From CAVYWD01 sp963772225 (GTDB lineage: Bacteria; Myxococcota; Myxococcia; Myxococcales; UBA5297): a DNA stretch of 64,000 nt. Within the stretch, counting starts at the first letter, position 1. Each line of letters starts with the position of its first letter. Both the position numbers and the translations under genes were made by a program. The notes beneath the pieces are model-generated. The model was given only the letters and a program-made list of their open reading frames with translations, was not told the origin of the DNA and did no database searches. Shown piece by piece: positions 33,237 to 42,909 of this stretch. The stretch is taken from NCBI GenBank assembly GCA_963772225.1, contig CAVYWD010000011.1, positions 1,054,001 through 1,118,000 on the forward strand, read 5' to 3'.

Positions 33237-34862
33237 ATGGAACGACGACTTCTTTCAGGGGACGAGGCGGTGGCCGCGGCGGCCAAGGACGCCGGGGTGC
33301 ACCTCGGGACCGGCTACCCGGGCACCCCATCCACCGAAATCCTCGAGGCCTTCTCGTCCCTCGGCGGGCGCGCCCAGTGGGCGCCCAACGAGAAGGTGGC
33401 GCTGGAGGTAGGGCTCGGCGCCGCCTACGCCGGAGCCCGGGCGCTGGTGACCATGAAGCACGTGGGCCTGAACGTGGCCGCGGACCCGCTCTTCACCGCC
33501 GCCTACACCGGCGTCAAAGGCGGGCTGGTGGTCGTTTCCGCCGACGACCCCGGGATGGCCTCGTCGCAGAACGAGCAGGACAGCCGGCGCTACGCCGTCG
33601 CCGCCGCGCTCCCCATGCTCGAGCCCGCGGACTCCCAGGAGGCCTACGATCTCTTCTTCACCGCGCTGGAGGTCTCCGAGCGCTGGCGCCTCCCGGTGAT
33701 CTTCCGGATGACCACGCGGGTCTGCCACTCCAAGTCCGTCGTCCAGCGCCGCGCCGCCCTGGCCCCGCCGGAGCCGCGGTTCGCGCGCGACATCGCCGGG
33801 CGCGTGATGATCCCCGCGCACGCCCGCCCCGCGCATCGGCGGCTGCGCGAGCGGCTCGCCGACCTGGCGCGCTGGGCGGAGGCGGCGCCCGAGGCCGTCC
33901 ACCTGGAGCCCGGCTCGAAGGAGCTGGGCCTCATCGCCGACGGCGTCGCCGCCGTTCACGCGCGCGAGGCGGCGCCTGGCGCGAGCCTGCTCGCGCTCAA
34001 GCTCGTCCACCCCTTGCCGCTCGGGCGCATCCGCGCCTTCGCCGAGTCGGTGAAGCGCTGCGCCGTCATCGAGGAGGGCGACCCGGTCCTCTCCGACGCG
34101 CTGCGCGCGGCCGGCATCGCCGTCGAGCCCCGGCCGGAGCGCTTCCGCTTCGGCGAGCTCAACGTCGAAAGGGTGCGGCGCATCGTCGCGCGCGACGAGA
34201 GCCCCGAGCCCGAGCTGCCCAAGGGCAAGCCGCCCGAGCTGTGCGAAGCCTGCCCCTATCACCCGGTGTACGCGGCACTGCACAAGCTCGACTGCATCGT
34301 GGCCGGCGACATCGGCTGCTACACGCTGGGCGTCCTGCCGCCCTACCGCGCCATGGACACCTGCGTGGCCATGGGCGCCTCTCTCGGCGTGGGGCTGGGC
34401 CTGAGGCACGCGCTGCCCGAGGCCGAGGCGAAGCGGGTGGTCTCGCTCATCGGCGACTCCACCTTCGTCCACACCGGCGTGAACGGCCTCATCGAGATGA
34501 TCTACAACCCGCCGTCCACCGGCCACGTGCTCATCGTGCTCGACAACGGGACCACGGCCATGACCGGCCAGCAGGAGCACCCCGGCACCGGGCGCACGCT
34601 CGCCCACGAGCCCACGGGGCGGCTGTCCATCGAGGGGCTCGCCCGCGCGCTCGGCGTGCCAAACGTCGACGTCGTCGACCCGGTCGAGGACCCGCCCGGG
34701 TTCGAGGCGCTCCTCGCCGAAAGGCTCTCGCGCCGCGAGCTCTCGGTCATCGTCTCGCGGCGGCCCTGCATCCTGGCCGCGGCCGACATCCGAAAGTACG
34801 AGAAGGCGGCGCAGGCGAAGTCGGCCTCGTGCTCCTCTTGCGCGGAGGGCTCCGATGTCTGA
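33237..34862 (+). CDS. iorA: Indolepyruvate ferredoxin oxidoreductase, alpha subunit (short form)
   Basis: 541 residues from ATG 33237, with GGAG 9 nt upstream. TPP-dependent oxidative decarboxylation of aryl pyruvates to aryl-acetyl-CoA with ferredoxin. N-terminal HLGTGYPGTPSTEILEAFS is the pyrimidine-binding domain, and GDIGCYTLGVLPPY and IGDSTFVHTGVNGLIEM the TPP motif region. Usual IorA proteins are about 600 residues and end in a two-[4Fe-4S] ferredoxin domain. This one stops after VIVSRRPC and a short SCSSCAEG, so that domain is missing. Electrons would have to exit by another route. The stop overlaps the iorB start by 8 bp. Confidence 0.92.
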   Translation: MERRLLSGDEAVAAAAKDAGVHLGTGYPGTPSTEILEAFSSLGGRAQWAPNEKVALEVGLGAAYAGARALVTMKHVGLNVAADPLFTAAYTGVKGGLVVVSADDPGMASSQNEQDSRRYAVAAALPMLEPADSQEAYDLFFTALEVSERWRLPVIFRMTTRVCHSKSVVQRRAALAPPEPRFARDIAGRVMIPAHARPAHRRLRERLADLARWAEAAPEAVHLEPGSKELGLIADGVAAVHAREAAPGASLLALKLVHPLPLGRIRAFAESVKRCAVIEEGDPVLSDALRAAGIAVEPRPERFRFGELNVERVRRIVARDESPEPELPKGKPPELCEACPYHPVYAALHKLDCIVAGDIGCYTLGVLPPYRAMDTCVAMGASLGVGLGLRHALPEAEAKRVVSLIGDSTFVHTGVNGLIEMIYNPPSTGHVLIVLDNGTTAMTGQQEHPGTGRTLAHEPTGRLSIEGLARALGVPNVDVVDPVEDPPGFEALLAERLSRRELSVIVSRRPCILAAADIRKYEKAAQAKSASCSSCAEGSDV

Positions 34863-35334
34863 CGCCTCGCCGGTGGTGAACGTGGTCGTGGCCGGGCTGG
34901 GCGGCCAGGGCGTGATCAAGGCCTCGGACATCCTGGCCGACGCGGCCTTCCGGGCCGGCCTCGACGTGAAGAAGGCCGAGGTCCACGGCATGAGCCAGCG
35001 CGGCGGCTCGGTGACCTCCGACGTCCGCTTCGGGCCCAAGGTGCTCTCGCCCATGGTGCCGCCGGGCGAGGCGGACTTCCTGCTGGTGCTCGCGCCCTCC
35101 GAGGTCCCGGTCGCTCGCCCCGCGCTCCGGCCCGGAGGGCTCCTCCTCGGGCCCGACGCGGTGGATGCGGGCCAGCTCGGCAACAAGCGGAGCCTGAACG
35201 TCGCGCTCCTCGGCGCCCTCTCCAGGCACCTGGCCCTCGCCGAGGAGCACTGGCTCGCGGCCCTGCGCGCGGCGCTGCCCGAGCGGCTGCACGACGTGAA
35301 CGAGAAGGCGTTTCGGTTGGGCCGAGGCGCCTAG
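34855..35334 (+). CDS. iorB: Indolepyruvate ferredoxin oxidoreductase, beta subunit
   Basis: 159 residues, somewhat shorter than the usual 190-200. The gamma-type domain of 2-oxoacid:ferredoxin oxidoreductases: VVAGLGGQGVIKASDILADA and EVHGMSQRGGSVTSDVRFG are diagnostic. It pairs with IorA upstream (overlapping start) and is followed by paaK, giving the standard iorA-iorB-paaK cassette for aryl-acid/aryl-CoA interconversion. Confidence 0.93.
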   Translation: MSDASPVVNVVVAGLGGQGVIKASDILADAAFRAGLDVKKAEVHGMSQRGGSVTSDVRFGPKVLSPMVPPGEADFLLVLAPSEVPVARPALRPGGLLLGPDAVDAGQLGNKRSLNVALLGALSRHLALAEEHWLAALRAALPERLHDVNEKAFRLGRGA

Positions 35335-35454
35335 AGCCGGTTTTGAGATCCACCGGACGAGAGCGGCATCGACGAGCTTTCGAAGCGGCTTCTTGAGGCC
35401 CCGAGCATCCGACCGCGCGGCGAGGCACCGTCGCCAAGACTCGAGGAGGTGAGC

Positions 35455-36780
35455 TTGAAGACCTACTGGAACGACGCCCCCGGCGGCTTCCACCCCGCGA
35501 GCGCGCCGGACTTCTTGCCGCCGCGAGAGCTGAAGCGCCTGCAGCTCGGCCGGCTCCAGGCAGTGGTCGCCCGCGCCTACGAGCGGGTGCCGCACTTCCG
35601 GCTGCGCATGGAGGAGCGCAAGCTCACGCCGGGAAGCGTGCAGGCGCTGCCGGACCTGGCCAAGCTCCCCTTCACCGTCAAGTCGGACCTGCGGGACACT
35701 TACCCGTTCGGCCTGTTCGCGAGCCCCATGGAGGAGATCGTCCGGCTCCACGCCTCCTCCGGCACGACCGGCAAGCCCATCGTCGTCGCCTACACGCAGG
35801 CGGACCTGGAGGTCTGGACCAGCGCCATGGTGCGCTCGTTCGCCGCCTGCGGCCTGCACCGCGGCGACGTCATCCAGAACGCCTATGGCTACGGGCTCTT
35901 CACCGGCGGCCTGGGCGCGCACTACGGCGGCGAGGCGCTGGGCGCGACGGTCATCCCCATGTCCGGCGGCAACACCGAGCGCCAGCTCATGGTGCTCCAG
36001 GACTTCAACGTCACGGCCATCTGCTGCACGCCCAGCTACTTCGTCCACCTCATCGAGCGCGCCAAGGACGCCAAGGTCGGCTTCGGGCGCCTGCGGGTCG
36101 GCGTGCTGGGCGCCGAGCCGTGGTCCGAGTCCATGCGGCGGCACATCGAGCAGGAGAGCGGCATCAAGGCCTACGACATCTACGGGCTGAGCGAGATCGC
36201 CGGGCCCGGCGTCGGCTGCGAGTGCTCGCGGCAGGACGGAGTGCACCTCTTCGAGGACCACTTCTACCCGGAGATCATCGACCCCGCGACCGGCGAGGTG
36301 CTCCCCGACGGCTCGGAGGGCGAGCTGGTGCTCACCACGCTCTCCAAGGCGGCCATGCCCATGATCCGCTACCGGACGCGCGACATCACCGCGCTCGTCC
36401 CCGAGCCCTGCGGCTGCGGCCGGACCGTGCGGCGCATCCGGCGCATTGGCCGGCGCTCGGACGACATGTTCATCATCCGCGGCGTCAACGTCTTCCCCTC
36501 GCAGGTGGAGACCGCGCTCCTCCAGGTCGAGGGGACCCTGCCCCACTATCAAATCGTCCTGACCCGCGAGAGGGGGCTCGACGAGATGGAGGTCCAGGTC
36601 GAGGTGAGCCCCGAGATCTTCTCCGACAAGGTCGGCGCGCTCGAGAGCCTGCGGCAGCGGCTCGAGAACGCGGTGGACCACGTGCTGGGCATCCGGGTCC
36701 GCGCCCAGCTCGTCGCCCCGCGCACCATCGCCCGGAGCGAGGGGAAGGCGAAGCGGGTCCTGGACAAGCGCGCCCTCTAG
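35455..36780 (+). CDS. paaK: Phenylacetate-CoA ligase
   Basis: 441 residues. Adenylates phenylacetate (or a related aryl acid) and forms the CoA thioester. The AMP-binding loop HASSGTTGKPIVVAYT, YGLSEIAGPGV and YRTRDIT are family motifs. I chose TTG 35455, giving MKTYWN, because GAGGAG lies 6 nt upstream; GTG 35449 would touch that site. About 120 bp separate it from iorB. With IorAB it links aryl pyruvates and aryl acetates. Confidence 0.93.
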   Translation: MKTYWNDAPGGFHPASAPDFLPPRELKRLQLGRLQAVVARAYERVPHFRLRMEERKLTPGSVQALPDLAKLPFTVKSDLRDTYPFGLFASPMEEIVRLHASSGTTGKPIVVAYTQADLEVWTSAMVRSFAACGLHRGDVIQNAYGYGLFTGGLGAHYGGEALGATVIPMSGGNTERQLMVLQDFNVTAICCTPSYFVHLIERAKDAKVGFGRLRVGVLGAEPWSESMRRHIEQESGIKAYDIYGLSEIAGPGVGCECSRQDGVHLFEDHFYPEIIDPATGEVLPDGSEGELVLTTLSKAAMPMIRYRTRDITALVPEPCGCGRTVRRIRRIGRRSDDMFIIRGVNVFPSQVETALLQVEGTLPHYQIVLTRERGLDEMEVQVEVSPEIFSDKVGALESLRQRLENAVDHVLGIRVRAQLVAPRTIARSEGKAKRVLDKRAL

Positions 36781-36909
36781 CCGCCGGCCTCCAGCGCTCG
36801 GAGTCGGCCGCCATTGCCGGCCTCTCGCACCACCCCAGATGGCCCCAAGGCCGGAGCCGCGGACCGCGCGGCAAAGGCTCGGCGGGCTGAAGCGAAGCCC
36901 CCGAAAGCC

Positions 36910-39069
36910 ATGCCCACCTTTGCGGTCACCATCTTCCTGAGCGCCTTTCTCCTGTTTCTCGTCGAGCCGCTCATCGGCAAGGCCATCCTCCCGTGGTTCG
37001 GGGGCGCGCCCAGCGTCTGGAGCAGCTGCCTGTTGTTCTTCCAGGTCGCGCTGCTCGGCGGCTACTACTACTCGCACGCGCTGGTGAGCCGGCTCTCGAC
37101 GCGGCGGCAGGTCCGCGTCCACTTCGCGCTTCTCTTTGCCGCGCTCCTGGCGCTCGCGGCGCAGGGGCTGCTCTGGGGCGCGCCGCTTTTGCCGGGCGCC
37201 GCGCTGAAGCCGCCCGATAGCCTCTACCCAGTGGCCCGGGTGCTGGCGCTTTTGACCCTGACCGTCGGCCTTCCGTTCTTCGCGCTCGCCGCGACCGGGC
37301 CGCTCCTGCAGGCCTGGTTCGCCCGCGCCTTCCCCGGGCGCTCGGCCTATCGGCTCTACGCGCTCTCGAACGCCGGCTCCTTTCTCGGGCTCCTGGGCTA
37401 CCCGTTCGCCATCGAGCCGGCGCTGGCGCTGCGCTCCCAGGCGTGGGTCTTCGCGGGCGGCTTCGCGCTCTTCGCCGCCGGAATCGCGGCGAGCGGCGCC
37501 GTCGCCGGGCGGTCGGCCGCCGCGAGCGGCGCCGACTTTCCTCACCCCCCAACCCCCTCCCCGCCAGCGGGGAGGGGGCGAAGGGGGAGAGGTCCCCGCG
37601 CCACCTTCGCGTTCTGGACGGCGCTCGCGGCCTGCCCGTCCATCATGCTGCTCTCGGTGACGACTCAGCTCTCGCAGGAGGTGGCGGCCTCGCCCTTCCT
37701 CTGGGTCCTGCCGCTGGCGGTCTACCTGCTCACCTTCATCCTCTGCTTCGAGAGCGACCGCTGGTACACGCGCGCCCGGTTCCTGCCCGCGCTCGCGGCG
37801 CTCCTGGTCGGCGGGTTCGTCCTGGCGCTGCGCCAGCGGCAGCTCGCCATCGGCTGGCAGATCGGCGGGTTCCTCGCGGTCCTGTTCGCGACCAGCATGT
37901 TCTGCCACGGCGAGCTCGCGCGGCGGCGGCCGGCGCCCGAGCACCTGACCCGCTTCTACCTCGCGCTGTCGCTCGGCGGCGCCGTCGGCGGGCTCCTGGT
38001 CCCGCTGCTCGCCCCGCTGGTCTTCAACCACTACTACGAGCTCGACGCCTCGCTCGTCATCACCTGGGTGCTCGCCATCGCGGTGCTCGCGAGCGACTCC
38101 CGCTCCGCGCTGTTCGGAGCCGGGGCGCGCCTTGCTCGCTTAGCCGTCGCCGCTCACCTCGTCCTGCTCATCTTCCTGGTCGCGGTGCGCAGCAACTTCT
38201 GGGAAGACGGACGGCTCTGGACCGGGCGCAACTTCTACGGACAGCTGCGCGTCGTGCGCGACTGCGACCCGCAGCAACCGGAGAAGCCTCCGCCGGACTG
38301 CGCCATCGCCGAGCTCCACGGGCGCACCACGCACGGCGTCCAGTTCGCCAACGCGGGCAGCTCGTCCCTGCAGCGGGAGCCCACGGCCTACTACACGCCG
38401 AACGCCGGCGTCGGCCGCGCGCTCCTGAGCCTCCGCGCCCGGCGGGGGAACGCACCGATCCGCGTGGGCGTCATCGGGCTCGGCGCGGGCACCCTGGCGG
38501 CGTACGGCGCTCCCGGAGACTCGTTCCGCTTCTACGAGATCAACCCCGCAGTCGTCGAGCTGGCGCGGCCCGGCAGCCCGTACTTCTCCTACCTCACCGA
38601 CTCCGCGGCCCACGTCGAGACGGTGCTGGGCGACGCGCGCCTTTCACTCGAGCGCGAGCTGCGCGAGGGCCGCCCGGGAAAGTTCGACCTCTTGGTGGTG
38701 GACGCGTTTTCCAGCGACTCCATCCCGGCGCACCTGCTGACGCGCGAGGCCCTGGAGATCTACAAGAAGCACCTGGCCGGGCCCGAGTCCATCCTGGCCA
38801 TCCACGTGAGCAACACCTTCCTGGACCTGGCGCCGCTGGTCTGGAGCCTGTCGGACGCGACGGGGCTCGCCTGCCGGCACGTCGAGAGCGGGCCCCTGAA
38901 ACTCCCGTCGCACGAGTACGTCGCCGACTGGATGCTGCTCTCGCCGACCCAGGCGGCGCTGGACGCCCCGCAGATCGTCCGGCGCGGCGGCGCGAACCTC
39001 AAGGAGAGGCAGGGGCGAGCTCGGGCCTGGACGGACGACTACACGAACATCCTGGCGACGGTGCGATGA
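36910..39069 (+). CDS. Fused membrane transporter-like/spermidine-synthase-like protein
   Basis: 719 residues from ATG 36910; an upstream TTG at 36814 would add a basic 32-residue leader. The N-terminal two-thirds has many hydrophobic helices starting FLLFLVEPLIGKAILPWFGG, the hallmark of MFS/spermidine-synthase fusions. The C-terminal domain has IGLGAGTLAAYGAPGD, FYEINPAVVELA and LLVVDAFSSDSIPAHLLT of the polyamine-synthase methyltransferase fold. The true reaction is unknown for this family. A REP-like palindrome is translated between helices (see 37553). Confidence 0.88.
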   Translation: MPTFAVTIFLSAFLLFLVEPLIGKAILPWFGGAPSVWSSCLLFFQVALLGGYYYSHALVSRLSTRRQVRVHFALLFAALLALAAQGLLWGAPLLPGAALKPPDSLYPVARVLALLTLTVGLPFFALAATGPLLQAWFARAFPGRSAYRLYALSNAGSFLGLLGYPFAIEPALALRSQAWVFAGGFALFAAGIAASGAVAGRSAAASGADFPHPPTPSPPAGRGRRGRGPRATFAFWTALAACPSIMLLSVTTQLSQEVAASPFLWVLPLAVYLLTFILCFESDRWYTRARFLPALAALLVGGFVLALRQRQLAIGWQIGGFLAVLFATSMFCHGELARRRPAPEHLTRFYLALSLGGAVGGLLVPLLAPLVFNHYYELDASLVITWVLAIAVLASDSRSALFGAGARLARLAVAAHLVLLIFLVAVRSNFWEDGRLWTGRNFYGQLRVVRDCDPQQPEKPPPDCAIAELHGRTTHGVQFANAGSSSLQREPTAYYTPNAGVGRALLSLRARRGNAPIRVGVIGLGAGTLAAYGAPGDSFRFYEINPAVVELARPGSPYFSYLTDSAAHVETVLGDARLSLERELREGRPGKFDLLVVDAFSSDSIPAHLLTREALEIYKKHLAGPESILAIHVSNTFLDLAPLVWSLSDATGLACRHVESGPLKLPSHEYVADWMLLSPTQAALDAPQIVRRGGANLKERQGRARAWTDDYTNILATVR
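37553..37578. repeat. REP-like palindrome inside a coding sequence
   Basis: CCCCCTCCCCGC, then CA, then the exact complement: a 12-bp perfect stem. It encodes PPTPSPPAGRGRRGRGP in frame between two predicted helices. A similar palindrome lies at 5787-5810. Confidence 0.75.
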
Positions 39070-39150
39070 GCCGGCATCTCTCCTGAGACGGCCGAGGGCT
39101 CGACGGATCGCCGTGGCCCGCGCTGGCGCTCGAAGGTCTCGAAACCTAGC

Positions 39151-40152
39151 GTGAATGGAGTGAGCGACAAGCTCCCGCTTCGCGTCGGCACCTTGAGGCA
39201 GCTCGGGCAAAGGCTCGGGGAAGACGCAGTCCTCGACCAGGCGGCCCAGCTCGCCTTCTACTTCCTGTTCGCACTGTTTCCGCTGCTCTTCTTCGTCGTC
39301 ACCCTCACCGCCTACCTGCCGCTGCGCCGGCCGCTCGAGATCGCCATGCATCGGCTCAGCGCGCTGTTGCCCGCGCAGGCGCTGGAGCTCGTGGACGACC
39401 AGCTGCACAGTCTGCTCGACAATCCCCGGCCCAAGCTTCTGACCTTGAGCCTCCTCCTCGCCCTGTGGACGGCATCGCGCGCGCTCGACGGCTTTCGCAA
39501 GGCGCTCAACCGAGCTTATCGGGTGAGGGAGACCCGCAGCTTCGTCCGGACGCAGTGGCTGGCGCTGTGGACGACCGTCGTCTCCTCGGGCCTGGTCCTC
39601 CTGGGCTTCACCATGATCCTCCTGGGCGGGCGCGCGGGGCACTGGCTGGCGGCGCGGGTCGGCGCCGGCGTCCAATTCGCCGTGGTCTGGTGGTCCTGGC
39701 TTCGGTGGCCGAGCACGGCCCTGGTGATTCTGCTCGTCGCGTCGCTCATCTTTCACTGGCTGCCGAACGTCGATCGGAAGTTGCGCTTCATCACCCCGGG
39801 CTCGGTCGCGAGCACGCTCCTCTGGCTCGCCTCGACCTGGGGTTTCACGCAGTACGCCGACCGCGTCTCGAGCTTCAACGTCACCTATGGCTCGCTGGCG
39901 ACGGCGGCGGTGCTGCTCACCTGGCTCTACCTGAGCGCCCTCGTGTTCCTGCTGGGCGGCGAGGTGAACGCCGTCCTCGAGCAGGCTCTGCCGGAAGACA
40001 AGCGCCCGGGCGCTCGCTCGTCCGCCCAGCCATCGGAGTCTGGCCGACCGGAGGCCCCGTCGCCGAAGGCATCCGGGCGCCGGGCGGCGATGGGAGCGCG
40101 GCTGCGAAGGCTCGTGCCGGGCCTGGAGACGCGACACCCGCCGCCGCGCTAG
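39151..40152 (+). CDS. YihY/UPF0761-family inner-membrane protein
   Basis: 333 residues from GTG 39151. AAQLAFYFLFALFPLLFFVV is the first helix with the family motif. ALWTASRALDGFRKALNRAY and ITPGSVASTLLWLASTWGF follow, then SSFNVTYGSLATAAVLLTWL and LGGEVNAVLEQ, all typical of the family once called BrkB or, wrongly, ribonuclease BN. Six membrane helices are expected. The Ala/Pro/Arg-rich tail is presumably cytoplasmic. Function unresolved for the family. Confidence 0.93.
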   Translation: MNGVSDKLPLRVGTLRQLGQRLGEDAVLDQAAQLAFYFLFALFPLLFFVVTLTAYLPLRRPLEIAMHRLSALLPAQALELVDDQLHSLLDNPRPKLLTLSLLLALWTASRALDGFRKALNRAYRVRETRSFVRTQWLALWTTVVSSGLVLLGFTMILLGGRAGHWLAARVGAGVQFAVVWWSWLRWPSTALVILLVASLIFHWLPNVDRKLRFITPGSVASTLLWLASTWGFTQYADRVSSFNVTYGSLATAAVLLTWLYLSALVFLLGGEVNAVLEQALPEDKRPGARSSAQPSESGRPEAPSPKASGRRAAMGARLRRLVPGLETRHPPPR

Positions 40153-40245
40153 GGCCAAGGCGCTGCTCGCGCAGTCGAGCGTGCCTGAGCCAAGCTCGTC
40201 CGCTCGACCGCCGGGCCCTCAAGAGCCCGGCGGGGGCGAAAGGTA

Positions 40246-41658
40246 CTAATTGATCCGCGTGAAGAGCACCATATTCGCCGGGTCGAGAATGCCCGCCGGG
40301 GCGAGCGTCACCTCGGTCGAGCCGGCGGCGATGGCGCCCCGCACCTTAGCGCTCGTGTCGGTCTCGATGGCGAAGAAGTCGATGGCCCCGGTCGACCCGA
40401 TGGTCACCTTCTGAAGGTCCAGATTGGCGCTCAGCGGGATGTCCTGCTGCTGGACGCCGTCGTGGCGCAGGAACTTGAAGCCGCTCCCGGTGTTGCAAAG
40501 CACGACAACCTGGCCCGCTGCCCCGAAGGCGCCCACGCCGTTGATGCTCACGATGCTGCTCACACCGGTCAATGGGACCTCGACGGCGTCGGCCAAGACC
40601 GTTCCGTCCACGATTACTCGAAAGAGGGCCTTTTCCGAAATGCTGACCGTGTAGATCCCGTCGGCCAGGCGCAAGAGCCAGGACGCGTTCACGTTCGTCG
40701 TCGTCTCGGGCGTCTCGTGGAAAGACGAACCGGTCGGGGCGAGGACTCGAATCGTCCCGTCGAAAGGAAAGCCTCCTCCGCCGCCGCTCATGACGTAGAA
40801 GGTGTCCCGGTCGGCGTCGGTCGCCTTGCCCGAGATGGCGAAGGCGTTGTGCGCGCCGGCCGCGGTGAATGCATCGCCCCCCGCCAGTGGCAGGACGCGG
40901 GTCCTGTTGGTGGACCGGTCGAGCGCGGACGGGAAGTCGTTGACGAGCAGGTCCCCCGTCGCGTTCGAAAGGAACCAGTTGGCGTGAGTCACCGCGCTGA
41001 CCAGCGTGGCCGAGGGGGCGTCGGTCGCGCTCAGCGCGAGCTTGTAGATGATGTTGTTGTTCGACGAATCGGTGCTGGCGACGTAGACCGTGTCTCCCGC
41101 CGCGTTCGATTGCACCGCTCCGTCGACGGAGCTTCCGTCGCTGTGAATTCCCAAAGACGAGCAATAGAGGGCGCCGTCCGACCGCCGCGCGGCAATGGTG
41201 ACGCAATCGATGGAATCGCGGCTGCCGTCGTCGTGCACCTTGTACGCGGTGAAGCCGAACGTGGAGAAGAACAGCCAGCCGGGGGTGGTGTGGATCGCGC
41301 TGACGACCGGTTGGGCGATGACGCCGGTGGCGGAAGGGTTTCCTTCCTCGACGAAGCTGACGTCCAGCGTTTCGCCCGAGAGCGTGAGGGCCAGGAGACG
41401 CGGCTGATTGCTCCCGCCGTCCGAGCTGCCGGAGGTGTCGTCCACCGCCGATAACCTCGACCTCAGCGCGCTCGACGTGCTCGCGGCGCTCGCGCCGGAG
41501 ACCACCGCAAAGGAGCCCACCTGGGAAAGGTCCATCCCGATGTTCTTGCGCAGAACCGGCACCGACGCTCCGCTGTCGGCCTGGTTTCTGTGCGATCCAC
41601 AACCCATGAGAATCGGAAGGAGCGAGGCGAGCAAACCGAATCTTGAATTGGGCGTCAC
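40246..41658 (-). CDS. Lipoprotein of unknown function, propeller-like
   Basis: 470 residues from GTG 41658, with AGGAG 6 nt upstream, preferred over an ATG at 41688. Lipobox LPILMGC. After a Ser/Asp-rich linker come repeated blades with alternating beta strands, e.g. LLALTLSGETLDVSFVEEG, PGWLFFSTFGFTAYKV, DTVYVASTDSSNN and DGIYTVSISEKALFRV. This suggests a beta-propeller reading like logged values (seven-bladed size). A decayed partial copy lies at 43138-43245. No family recognised. Confidence 0.85.
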   Translation of the reverse strand: MTPNSRFGLLASLLPILMGCGSHRNQADSGASVPVLRKNIGMDLSQVGSFAVVSGASAASTSSALRSRLSAVDDTSGSSDGGSNQPRLLALTLSGETLDVSFVEEGNPSATGVIAQPVVSAIHTTPGWLFFSTFGFTAYKVHDDGSRDSIDCVTIAARRSDGALYCSSLGIHSDGSSVDGAVQSNAAGDTVYVASTDSSNNNIIYKLALSATDAPSATLVSAVTHANWFLSNATGDLLVNDFPSALDRSTNRTRVLPLAGGDAFTAAGAHNAFAISGKATDADRDTFYVMSGGGGGFPFDGTIRVLAPTGSSFHETPETTTNVNASWLLRLADGIYTVSISEKALFRVIVDGTVLADAVEVPLTGVSSIVSINGVGAFGAAGQVVVLCNTGSGFKFLRHDGVQQQDIPLSANLDLQKVTIGSTGAIDFFAIETDTSAKVRGAIAAGSTEVTLAPAGILDPANMVLFTRIN

Positions 41659-41991
41659 TGAATTCTCCTGTCTTCCAAGCCGTTCCAAGGCTGCGACGCG
41701 GGGCCTATTCGAGTTGCGAGCTCACGCGGGGAGCTTCGTCGCCCGTCGAAGGCCGCGCTCTTCGCGCACGGGCGATTCGGTTGCAGTGGACGCCTCGTTG
41801 CACGTCGAGGGCCACGAGCCGGGTCATGCAAATTCGGTGGATTGCGCTCCAGGTGCGCCAGGGTCTTGACGCAGTGCCCTCCGGCGACGGGCCAGCGCGC
41901 GAACGGCTCGCGTCACAGGGACGTCGCCGTTAGGTCCGAGCTTTTGGCCGAAAATGTGTCTTCATCGCCCGTCGCGGAGGTTTCCGAGCGG
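41659..41991. other. Intergenic region upstream of the lipoprotein
   Basis: Contains the ribosome-binding site and presumably the promoter of the minus-strand lipoprotein gene. I see no gene, repeat or clear hairpin in it. Confidence 0.5.
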
Positions 41992-42909
41992 CTAGTGGAG
42001 CGCGGCGCCGAGGAGCCGGGCCACCGCTTCGCGAGAGCCGGCAAGGCAGGCGTCCATGATCGCGTCCAGCGCGCCCAGGTCGCGAACCTGGCAGAGAGCT
42101 TCTTGGAGCGCGGACGGCATCGGCCCGCAGTGGCGCTCGAAGGCAAGTCGGATCATCCGGCGGACGCCCTCCTCCCGGCCCTCTTCCCGGCCCTCTTCCC
42201 GGCCTTCTTCCCGGCCTTCTTCCCGGCCTTCTTCCCTTGCCTTCATCTCCAGCTCTCGAAGCATCTCCTCGCCCGTCATGGCGAACTCCTTCTCCTCTGG
42301 CGTCAGACCGCGCGTGTCTCCCCGAAGCTCCAGGTGCAGTCTCGCGAGCGCCTTCGTCAGAATAACCCGCTCTGCCAATCGCTCGGGCATCCGCTTCAAG
42401 TCCTCCATCGCCTCCCGGAGCACGCGGCCGGTTCCGGTCGCCCGCACGAACAACGTATCCCGCTCGCGGGGCAGCTCGCTCCTCACGATGAGGTAGGCCT
42501 TCCAGCAGGCAGCCAACTGGTACGTCCCCGGCGGCCAACCCTCCGCGCGGGTGAAGCCGAGCTCCAGGGCGGAGTCCGGCCTCCCGGTCGACAGGATCCA
42601 GAGCGCGGGCGCCTCCTTCCACCGCTCGCCGTCCCGCTTCTGGAGCTCGTGGTGCCGCTCGAGCTGCTTTCGAAGGCAATCGCGGGCCTCCTGCAGGCGG
42701 ACGGTGCCCGAGTAGGCCTCGAACAGGCAGGGCTCTGCCGCCATCCGCCCCAGGAGGCCGAGCTCGGGAGACGGTGCCAATCGCGGCACGCACCAGACGT
42801 CGATGCTTTGGGGATTGGGGCTCGTCTCCACCTCCGTCGTGACGTCCGCCATACCCGCGAGCGCCTCGGAAAAGATGGCCTTGGTCGCCTGATCGAAGCG
42901 GTCCTTCAT
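41992..42909 (-). CDS. Rpn-like protein with REEG tandem repeats
   Basis: 305 residues from ATG 42909, preceded by GGAGGGGGAAGG. The N-terminal half reads KAIFSEALAGMADVTTEVET and SIDVWCVPRLAPSPELGLLG. The centre carries SELPRERDTLFVRATGT and a helical region, and at about 240-262 there are six REEG units encoded by a 12-bp repeat (42168-42240). The layout (N-terminal globular domain, charged repeats, helical tail) resembles the Rpn/YhgA-like recombination-promoting nuclease family, but I cannot confirm its catalytic residues. A fragment of a paralogue is at 2691. Confidence 0.8.
   Translation of the reverse strand: MKDRFDQATKAIFSEALAGMADVTTEVETSPNPQSIDVWCVPRLAPSPELGLLGRMAAEPCLFEAYSGTVRLQEARDCLRKQLERHHELQKRDGERWKEAPALWILSTGRPDSALELGFTRAEGWPPGTYQLAACWKAYLIVRSELPRERDTLFVRATGTGRVLREAMEDLKRMPERLAERVILTKALARLHLELRGDTRGLTPEEKEFAMTGEEMLRELEMKAREEGREEGREEGREEGREEGREEGVRRMIRLAFERHCGPMPSALQEALCQVRDLGALDAIMDACLAGSREAVARLLGAALH

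Noticed and set aside
34747..38031. Very long minus-strand open frame opposite iorB, paaK and the MFS protein
   Set aside because: Antisense shadow of three well-supported genes with no recognisable motif.
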